A DNA stretch of 17,048 nucleotides, taken from Reyranella sp. Lineage in GTDB: Bacteria; Pseudomonadota; Alphaproteobacteria; Reyranellales; Reyranellaceae. Position 1 is the stretch's first letter; each line of letters starts with the position of its first letter. The translations under genes and the position numbers were made by a program. The notes below the pieces were generated by a model. That model had not been told where the DNA came from and ran no database searches. It saw nothing but the letters and a program-made list of their open reading frames with translations. Location: NCBI GenBank assembly GCA_004296815.1, contig SCVT01000480.1, forward strand, positions 1 through 17,048, given 5' to 3'. This document shows, in pieces, positions 1 to 9,828 of the stretch.

Positions 1-1
1 C

Positions 2-751
2 CATTACATCGTGAACGGCCAGAAGACCTGGACCTCGTTCGCCCACTGGGGCGACTGGATCTTCTGCCTGGTACGGACCAATCCCGACGCCAAGCCGCAG
101 GAGGGAATCTCCTTCCTGCTGATCGACATGAAGACGCCGGGCGTCACCGTCCGGCCGATCATCATGACCGACGGCGCGCACCACGTGAACGACGTGTTCC
201 TCGACAATGTGAAGGTCCCGGTCGAGAACCTGATCGGCAAGGAGAACGAGGGCTGGACCTGCGCCAAGTTCCTGCTGGCCAACGAACGTCTCGGGATCGC
301 CGAGGTGCCGGCCTCCAAGCGCGGCGTCTCGGTGCTGCGCCAGATCGCGCGCAGCGAGCCGTTCGACGGCGGCACCCTGGCCGACGACCCTGCCTTCACG
401 CAGCAGATCGCCGACATCGACCTGCAGGTGCAGGCGCTCGAGATGAGCGAGCTGCGCGTGCTCTCGACCATGGCGCTGGGCGGCGCGCCGGGGCCCGAGG
501 CCTCGACGCTCAAGGTCCGCGGTTCGGAGATCCAGCAGCGCCTCGCCGAGCTCACGATGGAAGCGGTCGGCGAATACGCCCAGCCCTATCAGCCCGGCAT
601 GTTGTTCCACGACACCAACGAGACGCCGATCGGGCCCGACCACGCGGTGCCCGCCGCCCCGCGCTATTTCAACATGCGCAAGACCAGCATCTATGGCGGC
701 AGCACCGAGATTCAGAAGAACATCGTGTCCAAGATGGTGCTTGGCCTCTAG
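2..751 (+). CDS. Acyl-CoA dehydrogenase, large-subunit type (5' truncated by window edge)
   Basis: This is the C-terminal part of a flavin acyl-CoA dehydrogenase, which makes an alpha,beta-unsaturated acyl-CoA. About 249 residues are visible, opening at the typical YIVNGQKTWT beta-domain motif. Roughly the first 145 residues of a family protein of about 395 lie outside the window. The NERLG segment carries a glutamate (codon 284-286) at the place where isovaleryl-CoA dehydrogenase-like enzymes hold their catalytic base. The end reads IYGGSTEIQKNI, with Gly where medium-chain enzymes have the catalytic Glu. The usual TRKQFG flavin-arm motif is not visible. The next gene, 42 bases downstream, is a second dehydrogenase with the complementary pattern, so I infer a PimC/PimD-like heteromeric enzyme. 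The family call is firm; the substrate is unknown. Confidence 0.93.
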   Translation, partial: HYIVNGQKTWTSFAHWGDWIFCLVRTNPDAKPQEGISFLLIDMKTPGVTVRPIIMTDGAHHVNDVFLDNVKVPVENLIGKENEGWTCAKFLLANERLGIAEVPASKRGVSVLRQIARSEPFDGGTLADDPAFTQQIADIDLQVQALEMSELRVLSTMALGGAPGPEASTLKVRGSEIQQRLAELTMEAVGEYAQPYQPGMLFHDTNETPIGPDHAVPAAPRYFNMRKTSIYGGSTEIQKNIVSKMVLGL

Positions 752-793
752 GGTCGGGCGCTATAAGACGCGGAAGAGTTGCGGAGGAGAAAA

Positions 794-1936
794 ATGGATC
801 TGTCCCTTTCCGACGAGCAGAAGCAGCTGCAGGAAGCCGCGGAGCGCTTCGTGCGCGACAAGTACACGTTCGAGAATCGCCGCAAGATTTCGGCGACCGA
901 GCGCGGCTGGCTGCCGGAGAACTGGGCGCAGTTCGCCGAGCTCGGCTGGCTCGGCATGTCCTTCTCCGAGGAGGACGGTGGCTACGGTGGCGGTCCGATC
1001 GAGACCATGATCGTCATGGAGCAGTTCGGTAAGGGCCTGGTGCTCGAGCCGTTCCTGCCGACAGTCGTTTTGGGCGGCGGCATGATCGCGCGCGCCGGCT
1101 CGAAGGCGCAGAAAGAGGCGCTGCTGCCGGCGATGATCGAGGGCAAGAAGCAGTTCGCCTTCGCCTGGCTGGAGCGCCAGAGCCGCTACAATCTCGCCGA
1201 CGTGTCGCTCAAGGCCACCAAGGAGGGCGCCGGCTGGTCGCTGTCGGGCCACAAGGGCGTCGTCTACAACGCACCGGCCGCCGACCACATCATCGTGCTC
1301 GCCCGCACCGCGGGCTCGGCGCGTGAGCCGAAGGGCCTGACGCTCTTCATCGTCGACGCCAAGGCCAAGGGCATCACGCGTCGCGACTACCCGACCCAGG
1401 ACGCGCTGCGTGCCTCGGAGCTCACCTTCGACAAGGTCTCGGTCGGCGCCGACGCCGTGCTGGGCAAGGTCGACGATGCGTTCCCGGTCGTGGAAGAGGC
1501 GGTCGATCGCGCCATCGTCGCGCTGTGCGCCGAGGCCACGGGCTGCATGGACGCGATCAATGCGGCGACGCTGGAATACATCAAGACCCGCAAGCAGTTC
1601 GGCGTGCCGATCGGCAAGTTCCAGGTGCTGCAGCACCGCATGGTCGACTGCTTCACCAACGCGCAGGAAGCGCGTTCGATGACGTTGATGGCCAACCTCA
1701 AGATCGACGACAAGGACCCGGTGGTGCGCGCCAAGGCGGCCTCGGGCGCCAAGGTCCAGATCGGCAAGTCGGGCAAGTTCTGCGGCCAGAGCGCCGTGCA
1801 GATGCACGGCGGCATGGGCGTCACGGACGAGCTGTCGGTCAGCCACTACTTCAAGCGGCTGACGATGATCGACCTGATGTTCGGCAACCAGCAGCACCAC
1901 CTGACGCGCTACAGCAACCTCGCGATGGCGGCCTGA
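794..1936 (+). CDS. Acyl-CoA dehydrogenase, small-subunit type
   Basis: This is a complete acyl-CoA dehydrogenase of 380 residues beginning MDLSLSDEQKQL. The ATG at 794 is chosen because GGAGGAG at 783-789 sits at normal spacing; an in-frame ATG at 779 adds five residues but lacks such a site. It has the N-terminal helical domain, a middle beta domain (GWSLSGHKGVV) and a C-terminal helical domain. The flavin-arm motif TRKQFGVPIGKFQVLQHR and the MHGGMGVTDELSVSHYFKR segment are intact. At the glutamate position of ERL-type enzymes it reads VDRA, and at the IYEGT position it reads MFGNQ. Neither usual catalytic Glu is present. This resembles the small subunit of pimeloyl-CoA dehydrogenase-like pairs, with the upstream gene as partner. 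The pairing is inferred. Confidence 0.93.
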   Translation: MDLSLSDEQKQLQEAAERFVRDKYTFENRRKISATERGWLPENWAQFAELGWLGMSFSEEDGGYGGGPIETMIVMEQFGKGLVLEPFLPTVVLGGGMIARAGSKAQKEALLPAMIEGKKQFAFAWLERQSRYNLADVSLKATKEGAGWSLSGHKGVVYNAPAADHIIVLARTAGSAREPKGLTLFIVDAKAKGITRRDYPTQDALRASELTFDKVSVGADAVLGKVDDAFPVVEEAVDRAIVALCAEATGCMDAINAATLEYIKTRKQFGVPIGKFQVLQHRMVDCFTNAQEARSMTLMANLKIDDKDPVVRAKAASGAKVQIGKSGKFCGQSAVQMHGGMGVTDELSVSHYFKRLTMIDLMFGNQQHHLTRYSNLAMAA

Positions 1937-1956
1937 TCGGCCGCCTGACGGCGGCC
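1927..1956 (+). promoter_or_regulatory. Three-arm alternative hairpin at dehydrogenase/AEC junction
   Basis: Three 7-base arms lie in a row: GGCGGCC (1927-1933), GGCCGCC (1939-1945) and GGCGGCC (1950-1956). The middle arm pairs perfectly with either neighbour, giving two mutually exclusive 7-bp hairpins with 5- and 4-base loops. The TGA stop of the dehydrogenase (1934-1936) lies in the first loop. The third arm ends five bases before the GTG start at 1962, in the ribosome-binding region. The arrangement is seen directly. A role in coupling or attenuating AEC translation is inference. Confidence 0.45.
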
Positions 1957-1961
1957 ATCAC

Positions 1962-2921
1962 GTGAGTGCGATCGTCGACATCATCGTGCCGGTGTTCGGC
2001 ATGGTGCTGGTCGGCTGGGTGATCGGACGCACCAGGCTCCTGAGCGTGGAGGGGCTGCGCGGTTTCACGGCCGTGACCTTCTACGCCCTGTTCCCCGCGC
2101 TGCTCTTCCGATCCATGGCCAAGGTGCGGCTCGATACGCTCGAGCCCGACATCCTGCTCGCCTTCTTCGGCGCGGTCCTCGTGCTCTACGGGCTGCTGAT
2201 GGGGCTGGGGCGCCTGCAGGGCATGAGCCTCGGCGACCGCTCGATGTTCGCGCTGAGCGGTGTCTTCTCGAACGGCGTCGGCATCGGCATCCCCTTCATC
2301 ACCTATGCCTTCGGCGAGAAGGGGTTGGTGCCGCTGCTGATGATCATCAGCGTGCACTCGCTGATCCTGCTCACCTTCACCTGCTTCCTGATGGAAATGG
2401 AGGGAGACGGGGCGCGGCGCAGCAAGCTGCTCGGCCGGCTGGGCGGCGCGGCGCTCTCGATGCTGAAGCATCCGGTGATCCCGGCGATCTTCGCCGGGCT
2501 CCTGTGGGGCGTGCTGACGACGCACATCCCGGGCCTCGCCACGCCGGTGGTGATCGACCGCGTGCTGCAGGCGCTGGGCGCCGCGGCGCCGCCCTGCGGG
2601 TTGATCATGGTCGGCGCGTCGCTCGCCCATGTCGGCCTCAGGGGCCACTGGCAGTCGGCGGCGGTCGCCTCGGGCTTCAAGCTGATGGCGCTGCCGGTGC
2701 TGGTCTGGCTGATGGGAAGCTACGTCTTCCCGCTCGACCCGCTGTGGCTCACCGTGGCGACGCTGAATGCCGCCATGCCGGCCGGCGCCAACGTCTACCT
2801 GATCGGCCAGATGTACGGGATCGGCGTGGCGCGCGCGACCAACGCGGTGGTGATCTCGACGGCCGCCAGTGTGCTGACGCTGTCGATCGCGCTCTTGTTG
2901 CTCGGCGTGCAGACGCGCTAG
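1962..2921 (+). CDS. AEC family (auxin efflux carrier-like) transporter
   Basis: This is a hydrophobic inner-membrane protein of 319 residues matching the AEC permease family, whose bacterial members export malonate, malate or other small carboxylates. Typical features are the opening VDIIVPVFGMVLVGWVIGR, a TFYALFPALLFRSM segment, a conserved polar GVFSNGVGIGIPF stretch in mid protein and a late AAMPAGANVYLIGQMYG motif. About ten membrane segments can be picked out by eye. Translation probably starts at GTG 1962, giving MSAIVDI. No strong Shine-Dalgarno is visible, and the start is preceded by a GC-rich hairpin. It lies 25 bases after the dehydrogenase stop, so the two are probably co-transcribed. 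An acid related to the dehydrogenase substrate is possible cargo but unproven. Confidence 0.9.
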   Translation: MSAIVDIIVPVFGMVLVGWVIGRTRLLSVEGLRGFTAVTFYALFPALLFRSMAKVRLDTLEPDILLAFFGAVLVLYGLLMGLGRLQGMSLGDRSMFALSGVFSNGVGIGIPFITYAFGEKGLVPLLMIISVHSLILLTFTCFLMEMEGDGARRSKLLGRLGGAALSMLKHPVIPAIFAGLLWGVLTTHIPGLATPVVIDRVLQALGAAAPPCGLIMVGASLAHVGLRGHWQSAAVASGFKLMALPVLVWLMGSYVFPLDPLWLTVATLNAAMPAGANVYLIGQMYGIGVARATNAVVISTAASVLTLSIALLLLGVQTR

Positions 2922-2946
2922 GCTTTTTCCGACGGAGGGACCCGAC

Positions 2947-3810
2947 ATGGCCTACGAAACGGTGCAGGTTCACAAGCTGACCGGCGGCTGCGGCGCCGAG
3001 GTGCTGGGCGTCGATCTCAACGCCATGAGCAACCGCCAGTGGGACGAGGTGCAGCGCGCCTTCGTCGAGCACGGCGTCGTGTTCTTCCGCGACCAGAAGC
3101 TCACCCCCGAGCAGCACATCGCCTTCGCCCGGCGCTGGGGCCCGATCGACGTCAACCGCTTCTTCAAGGCGGCGCCCGGCTTTCCCGAGATCGCCGAGGT
3201 GCGCAAGGAGCCCGAGCAGAAAACCAACATCGGCGGCGGCTGGCACACCGACCACAGCTATGACTCCGAGCCCGCGATGGGCTCGATCCTGCTGGCGCGC
3301 GAGGTGCCGGAGGAGGGCGGCGACACGCTGTTCGCCAACATGTACCGCGCCTTCGAGACGCTCTCGCCCGGCCTGCAGCGCACGCTGGAAGGGATGCGCG
3401 CCGTCCATGGTTCGGCGCACATTTTCGGCAAGGGTGGCGTCAACGACCGCAATCCCGAGGGCGCCAGCCGCTACGGCAACCAGGAGCTGGTCGGCGCCGA
3501 CGTCGTGCATCCCGTCGTGATCAAGCATCCGCTGAGCGGTCGCAAGGCGCTCTACGTCAACCGCGCGTTCACGCTGCAGTTCGAGGGCTGGACGCCGGAG
3601 GACAGCAAGCCGCTGCTCGACTACCTCTACCAGCACGCGGCGCGGCCGGAGTTCACCTGCCGCTTCCACTGGCGCGAAGGCTCGATCGCCTTCTGGGACA
3701 ACCGCGCCACCTGGCACTACGCCGCCAACGACTATCAGGGCGAGCGGCGCCTGATGCACCGCATCACCGTCGCCGGCTGCGCGTTGCAGGCGGCGGCGGG
3801 AGCGGCGTAG
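2947..3810 (+). CDS. TauD/TfdA-family Fe(II)/2-oxoglutarate dioxygenase
   Basis: This cytoplasmic oxygenase of 287 residues couples 2-oxoglutarate decarboxylation to substrate hydroxylation. The iron facial triad is visible: His100 and Asp102 in WHTDHS, and His257 in ATWHYA. Arg268 or Arg272 in GERRLMHR is placed to hold the 2-oxoglutarate carboxylate. Spacing follows E. coli TauD (His99, Asp101, His255, Arg270 from memory). Residues that contact taurine there do not match by eye: TauD His70 and Tyr73 correspond to Asn70 and Phe73, and Asn95 falls in a glycine run. Taurine is therefore doubtful, and an aryloxy- or other carboxylate substrate is as likely. GGAGGGA at 2935-2941 fixes the start. 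It ends nine bases from the convergent DUF992 gene. Confidence 0.93.
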   Translation: MAYETVQVHKLTGGCGAEVLGVDLNAMSNRQWDEVQRAFVEHGVVFFRDQKLTPEQHIAFARRWGPIDVNRFFKAAPGFPEIAEVRKEPEQKTNIGGGWHTDHSYDSEPAMGSILLAREVPEEGGDTLFANMYRAFETLSPGLQRTLEGMRAVHGSAHIFGKGGVNDRNPEGASRYGNQELVGADVVHPVVIKHPLSGRKALYVNRAFTLQFEGWTPEDSKPLLDYLYQHAARPEFTCRFHWREGSIAFWDNRATWHYAANDYQGERRLMHRITVAGCALQAAAGAA

Positions 3811-3819
3811 CGTCTTAGG

Positions 3820-4332
3820 CTACTTGCGCAGCTTGATGGTCATCTCGGCGACGCCCATCGCGAGGTTGTAGCCCGCGTCCTGGACGATGCCCGAGGCGAC
3901 CATGCCGATCTCGGCGTTCTGCCCGCCGTAGAGCCAGTTGCCGCCGGCCTGGCTGCCGGCCGCGGCCGTACCCTGCTCGCCGACATAGGTGCCGGCGATC
4001 TGGTCGGCCTTGCGGTCCGAGCCCAACGAATAGACGCGCCAGATCGTGTGCATCGCCTTGGTGTAGCCGATGTCGATGCCGACCTTGTTGATCGTGCCCT
4101 CGTACTGGGCGTGCGACACGCCATCCTTGCCGAGGAAGACGCAATCCATCTTCTTGCTCGAGGCCAGGATGTAGCCCGTGCCGGCCGCGATGTTGCAGGT
4201 CAGCGACCCGATGAAGATTCGCGAGTTGGCGTTGGTGGCGTTGAGCTGCTGCGGCGTCGCCTGGTCCATCGTGCAGGCGCCGGCCGAGAGGGCGAGGACG
4301 GCTGCCGCGGCAGCCTTGAAGAGGTCGTTCAT
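3820..4332 (-). CDS. DUF992 family exported protein (second of a tandem pair)
   Basis: This protein of 170 residues has a short hydrophobic export signal ending in Cys20 (ALSAGAC). The site resembles a lipobox but has Ala where Leu is usual at -3, so lipidation is uncertain. The mature part matches the DUF992 family of alphaproteobacteria: SLTCNI, then Cys64, a GIDIGYTK segment, a GNWLYGG motif and a GYNLAMGVAE ending. Cys46 and Cys64 are positioned as in the neighbouring paralogue and could form a disulfide. AGGAG lies about eight bases upstream of the ATG. It is 21 bases downstream of the first DUF992 gene, so the two are almost certainly co-transcribed. The function of DUF992 is unknown; a periplasmic or outer-membrane-associated beta-rich protein is a guess. 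Confidence 0.87.
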   Translation of the reverse strand: MNDLFKAAAAAVLALSAGACTMDQATPQQLNATNANSRIFIGSLTCNIAAGTGYILASSKKMDCVFLGKDGVSHAQYEGTINKVGIDIGYTKAMHTIWRVYSLGSDRKADQIAGTYVGEQGTAAAGSQAGGNWLYGGQNAEIGMVASGIVQDAGYNLAMGVAEMTIKLRK

Positions 4333-4353
4333 TCGATACTCCTGGAGGGAAGA

Positions 4354-4887
4354 CTACTTCTTGAGGGTGAGGCCGATCTCGGCGATGCCGTAGGCCAGGT
4401 TGTAGCCGACGTCCTTGTCGTCCTGCAGCTGGGTGGCCTGGATGACGATCTGCTTGTTGGCGCCGCCGTACAGCCAGTTGCCGCCGATGCTGGCGTCGGC
4501 CGAGATCGAGGCCTGCTCGCCGATGAAGTCGCCGGCCAGCACCTTCGGGTCCGTCGAGAGGTCGCCGCCGACCAGGCCGGCGAGCTGGTAGACCTTCCAC
4601 ACGAGGTGGGCGGACTTGGTGTGGCCGATGTCGAGGCCGAACTTGCGGATCTGGCCCTCGTAGGCCTGCTCGACGCCGTTCTTGGTCGTGTAGACGCAGC
4701 TCAGCTGCTTGGTCGACCCGAAGATGTAGCCGCTGCTGCCGCTGACGTTGCAGGTGAGTGCGCCGAGATAGACCTTCGAGTTGAAATTCTGCTTGTTCAT
4801 CGTCGCGGCGCTGTCCTGGCCCGTCTGGCAACCGGCCGCGAGGCCGGCGACGAGAGTCATCGCGGCGATCGTCGAAAACTTGATCAT
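4354..4887 (-). CDS. DUF992 family lipoprotein-like exported protein (first of a tandem pair)
   Basis: This is a 177-residue paralogue of the neighbouring DUF992 protein. The signal MIKFSTIAAMTLVAGLAAGC places Cys20 after Ala-Ala-Gly, a plausible but imperfect lipobox. Shared features are ALTCNV with Cys46, Cys64, the GLDIGHTKS segment, GEQ, GGNWLYGG and GYNLAYGIAE. It carries a short insertion (around GGDLSTDPKVLAG) relative to its neighbour, so the copies have clearly diverged rather than being a recent duplication. The ribosome site AAGGGGGA overlaps the stop of the upstream TSUP permease gene, with only nine bases between stop and ATG. Translation is therefore likely coupled to the permease. 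No known activity can be assigned. Confidence 0.88.
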   Translation of the reverse strand: MIKFSTIAAMTLVAGLAAGCQTGQDSAATMNKQNFNSKVYLGALTCNVSGSSGYIFGSTKQLSCVYTTKNGVEQAYEGQIRKFGLDIGHTKSAHLVWKVYQLAGLVGGDLSTDPKVLAGDFIGEQASISADASIGGNWLYGGANKQIVIQATQLQDDKDVGYNLAYGIAEIGLTLKK

Positions 4888-4896
4888 GCATCCCCC

Positions 4897-5622
4897 TTAA
4901 CGGACGGCCGCCCACAGGAGCGCCAGTCCCGACAAAGCCATTACGACGTCGAGCAGGCGCTGAAAAGTGGCGACGCTCAACCTGTCCACGATGGCGCGGG
5001 CGATGTAGGTCCCGACCATGACGGAGGAGCCGGAGATCAGGCCCTTCACGGCGATGTCGAGGGGGAGCGCTCCCAGCATCTGGAAGGTGATGCCCTTGCT
5101 GACGTAGAGGGCAAGCGAACCTGCCGCCTCAGTCGCGATGAAGGCGCCCTTCACGAGCCCGTGGGCGGCGAAGGTCGGCACGCTGAGCGGCCCGGTCGAG
5201 ACCACGATGCCGGTGAGGAAGCCGATGACGGCGCCGGCCAGCGCCAGGCCGCCATAGCCCAGGCTCATGTTGCGCGCGGCCAGCCAGCGGCGGCCGGGGA
5301 TCATCGCGAGGAAGAAGAGGCCGAGCGCGATGTCGACCGCGCGCTCGGGCAGGACGAGGAGGGTGCGGGCACCGAGTGCCGCGGCCGGGATGCCGCCCAG
5401 CGCATAGGCCGTCGTGGCGCGCCAGTCGATCTCGCGCCACCAGGCGGTGATCTTGGCGAAGTTCGACATCAGCGCCACCACCGCCATGATCGGCACCGCC
5501 TCGCGCGGCCCGAACACCAGGACCAGCACGGGCAGCAGGATGATGGTGGCACCGGTCCCGACGATGCCGCTCACCGTGCCGGCCACGAGGCCGACGGCGA
5601 GCACGAGGGCGTAGGTCAGCAT
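4897..5622 (-). CDS. TSUP family (TauE/SafE) membrane transporter
   Basis: This inner-membrane protein of 241 residues belongs to the TauE/SafE (TSUP) permease family, whose characterised members export sulfite or sulfo-organic anions. The N-terminal repeat reads GLVAGTVSGIVGTGATIILLP and the C-terminal repeat contains GAVIGFLTGIVVSTGPLSVP, the paired glycine-rich signatures of the family. About eight membrane segments are visible. The start at 5622 gives MLTYALVLAVGL. The nearby AGCAGG is very close to the ATG and GGGGGAA rather far, so the start is probable rather than certain. It is the first gene of a tight unit with two DUF992 genes. The anion carried cannot be told from sequence. Confidence 0.9.
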   Translation of the reverse strand: MLTYALVLAVGLVAGTVSGIVGTGATIILLPVLVLVFGPREAVPIMAVVALMSNFAKITAWWREIDWRATTAYALGGIPAAALGARTLLVLPERAVDIALGLFFLAMIPGRRWLAARNMSLGYGGLALAGAVIGFLTGIVVSTGPLSVPTFAAHGLVKGAFIATEAAGSLALYVSKGITFQMLGALPLDIAVKGLISGSSVMVGTYIARAIVDRLSVATFQRLLDVVMALSGLALLWAAVR

Positions 5623-5625
5623 CGC

Positions 5626-5655
5626 CTGCTCAAGTTCCCCCTGCTCAGGTCCCGT
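5626..5655. repeat. Degenerate 15-base tandem duplication upstream of TSUP gene
   Basis: CTGCTCAAGTTCCCC (5626-5640) is followed immediately by CTGCTCAGGTCCCGT (5641-5655), matching at 11 of 15 positions. On the minus strand the repeat carries the GAGCAGG/GGGGGAA bases in front of the TSUP start. It is probably a small slippage duplication that also doubled a ribosome-site-like element. No function is claimed. Confidence 0.35.
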
Positions 5656-5735
5656 CGTGCGGCAGTTCGCGCGTGGGTGGCAGACTGGCTTCCCGGTACG
5701 GATTCCCCGGTGTCACGGCGAGCCTGGAGGTCTGC

Positions 5736-6116
5736 ATGCAGGCGTTCCTCAAGTTCTTCGTAGCCTTCTTCGGCGCCGTCTGCGTCTTGATCGGCATTAC
5801 CCATATCATACTGGGTCCGTCGGCTATTCCAGGGGCCATCGCGGTGAACGCGACCCTGGACAGCGAGGACCGGTTCTATGCGACGCTGTTCGTCGGCTTC
5901 GGCGCCGCCTTGGTCTGGTGCAGCCGCAATCTGCATGAACGGTCGCGGCCCTTCTTCTGGCTGCTGGTGGTGTTTTTCGCCGGCGGCGTCGCGCGGCTCG
6001 TATCGATGTCGCAAGCGGGGTTGCCGCATCCGCTCTTTCAGGTGCTGACCGTCGTCGAGCTGGCCCTTCCGATCGGCCTCTGGCTGCTGCATCGACGGGC
6101 GGTGCGAGCAGCCTAA
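5736..6116 (+). CDS. DUF4345 domain small membrane protein
   Basis: This is a 126-residue hydrophobic protein with about four membrane helices. It begins MQAFLKFFVAFFGAVCVLIG and contains the family-typical VNATLDSEDRFYATLFVGFGAALVW stretch in two overlapping parts (VNATLDSEDRFYA, then FVGFGAALVW). The pattern fits DUF4345, a widespread family of unknown function. The ATG at 5736 is chosen because CTGGAGG at 5724-5730 lies at good spacing and the protein then begins directly with a membrane helix; an earlier in-frame ATG at 5673 would add a non-hydrophobic 21-residue extension. It is transcribed divergently from the TSUP gene (113-base gap) and ends five bases from the convergent metH gene. 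Confidence 0.82.
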   Translation: MQAFLKFFVAFFGAVCVLIGITHIILGPSAIPGAIAVNATLDSEDRFYATLFVGFGAALVWCSRNLHERSRPFFWLLVVFFAGGVARLVSMSQAGLPHPLFQVLTVVELALPIGLWLLHRRAVRAA

Positions 6117-6121
6117 CCCGC

Positions 6122-8772
<2,651 letters not shown>

Positions 8773-8773
<1 letters not shown>

Positions 8774-9828
8774 CAGAAGAAACTCGCCGCTTCCATGCCA
8801 GAGAGACGCAGCGCCGGCGGCAGGACGTGCCAGGTGCGCGGCTTGATGCCCTTGACCGCCTCGGCGATCGCCTTGATGTGGCCCGGCGTGGTGCCGCAGC
8901 AGCCGCCGACCACGTTCAGCCAGCCGTTCTCGGCCCAGCCCTTGACCAGCTTGCCGGTCATCTCCGGCGGCTCGTCGTAGGCGCCGAGCTCGTTGGGCAG
9001 GCCGGCGTTGGGATAGACGCAGAGCATGCTGTCGACCTGCGGGTTCAGCGCCTGCACGTAGGGATGCAGCTCGGTCGCGCCGAAGCTGCAGTTCAGCCCC
9101 ATCGTGATCGGCTTGGCGTGGCGCACCGAGTGCCAGAAGGCCTCGACGGTCTGGCCCGAGAGGTTGCGGCCGGCGAGGTCGGTCAGGGTCATCGAGACCA
9201 TGACGGGCAGCACCTCGCCGCGCGCCTCGCCCGCCTCGTCGGCGGCGACGAGGGCGGCCTTGGCGTTCAGCGTGTCGAACACCGTCTCGACCAGGATGAA
9301 GTCGACGCCGCCGTCGAGCAGGCCATCGATCTGCTCGCGGTACATGTCCTTCACCTCGTCGAAGGTGACGGCGCGGTAGCCCGGATCGTTGACGTTGGGC
9401 GAGACCGACAGCGTCTTGTTGGTCGGCCCCAGCGCGCCCGCGACGAAGCGCGGCTTGGCCGGATCGCGCGCGGTCGCGGCGTCGGCGCACTTGCGGGTGA
9501 GCTGCGCCGCCGCGACGTTGATCTCGCGCGCCATGCCGGTGATGCCGTAGTCCGAGAGGCTGATCGAGTTCGAGTTGAACGTGTTGGTCGCCACGATGTC
9601 GGCGCCGGCATCGAGATAGGCGTTGCAGATCTCGCCGACCACGTCGGGGCGCGTCAGGTTCAGAAGGTCGTTGTTGCCCTTCTGGTCGTGGTTGAACGTG
9701 CGGCCGCCACGGAAGCCTTCCTCGTCGAGCTTGTAGCTCTGGATCATCGAGCCGTAGGGCCCGTCCTTCACGAGGATGCGCTCGCCGCCGATCTCGCGGA
9801 GCTGTTCGGCCTTTTCTTCCCTGGTCAT
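8773..9828 (-). CDS. Methionine synthase homocysteine-binding subunit (split MetH, N-terminal half)
   Basis: This 351-residue homocysteine S-methyltransferase domain corresponds to the first module of MetH. It binds homocysteine through zinc and accepts the methyl group from methylcobalamin on the partner protein. Zinc ligands Cys247 (GLNCSFG) and Cys310-Cys311 ([10 protein letters not shown]) fall on exactly the E. coli MetH numbers. The N-terminal [13 protein letters not shown] and the [14 protein letters not shown] segment are typical. The protein ends just after the module, so this is a true gene split rather than a broken fusion. The end overlaps the ATG of the second half by one base. 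The ATG at 9828 overlaps the metF stop (ATGA), and GGGAG lies about ten bases upstream. Split MetH is known in some alphaproteobacteria, including Caulobacter. Confidence 0.94.

Noticed and set aside
2915..2946. Intrinsic terminator between the AEC and dioxygenase genes because of the T-run GGCTTTTTCC
   Set aside because: No stable stem precedes the T-run, and the dioxygenase gene follows at once with its own strong ribosome site.
2947..5622. A taurine/sulfite module (TauD-like oxygenase plus TauE-like permease)
   Set aside because: The two genes are convergent, not co-transcribed. The taurine-contact residues appear substituted and no taurine transporter or desulfonation genes are present.
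4048..5763. 571-codon open frame on the plus strand opposite the TSUP/DUF992 genes
   Set aside because: It is antisense to three well-supported genes, and the translation is a low-complexity mix of Asp, Glu, His, Arg, Ala and Gly typical of shadow frames in GC-rich DNA.
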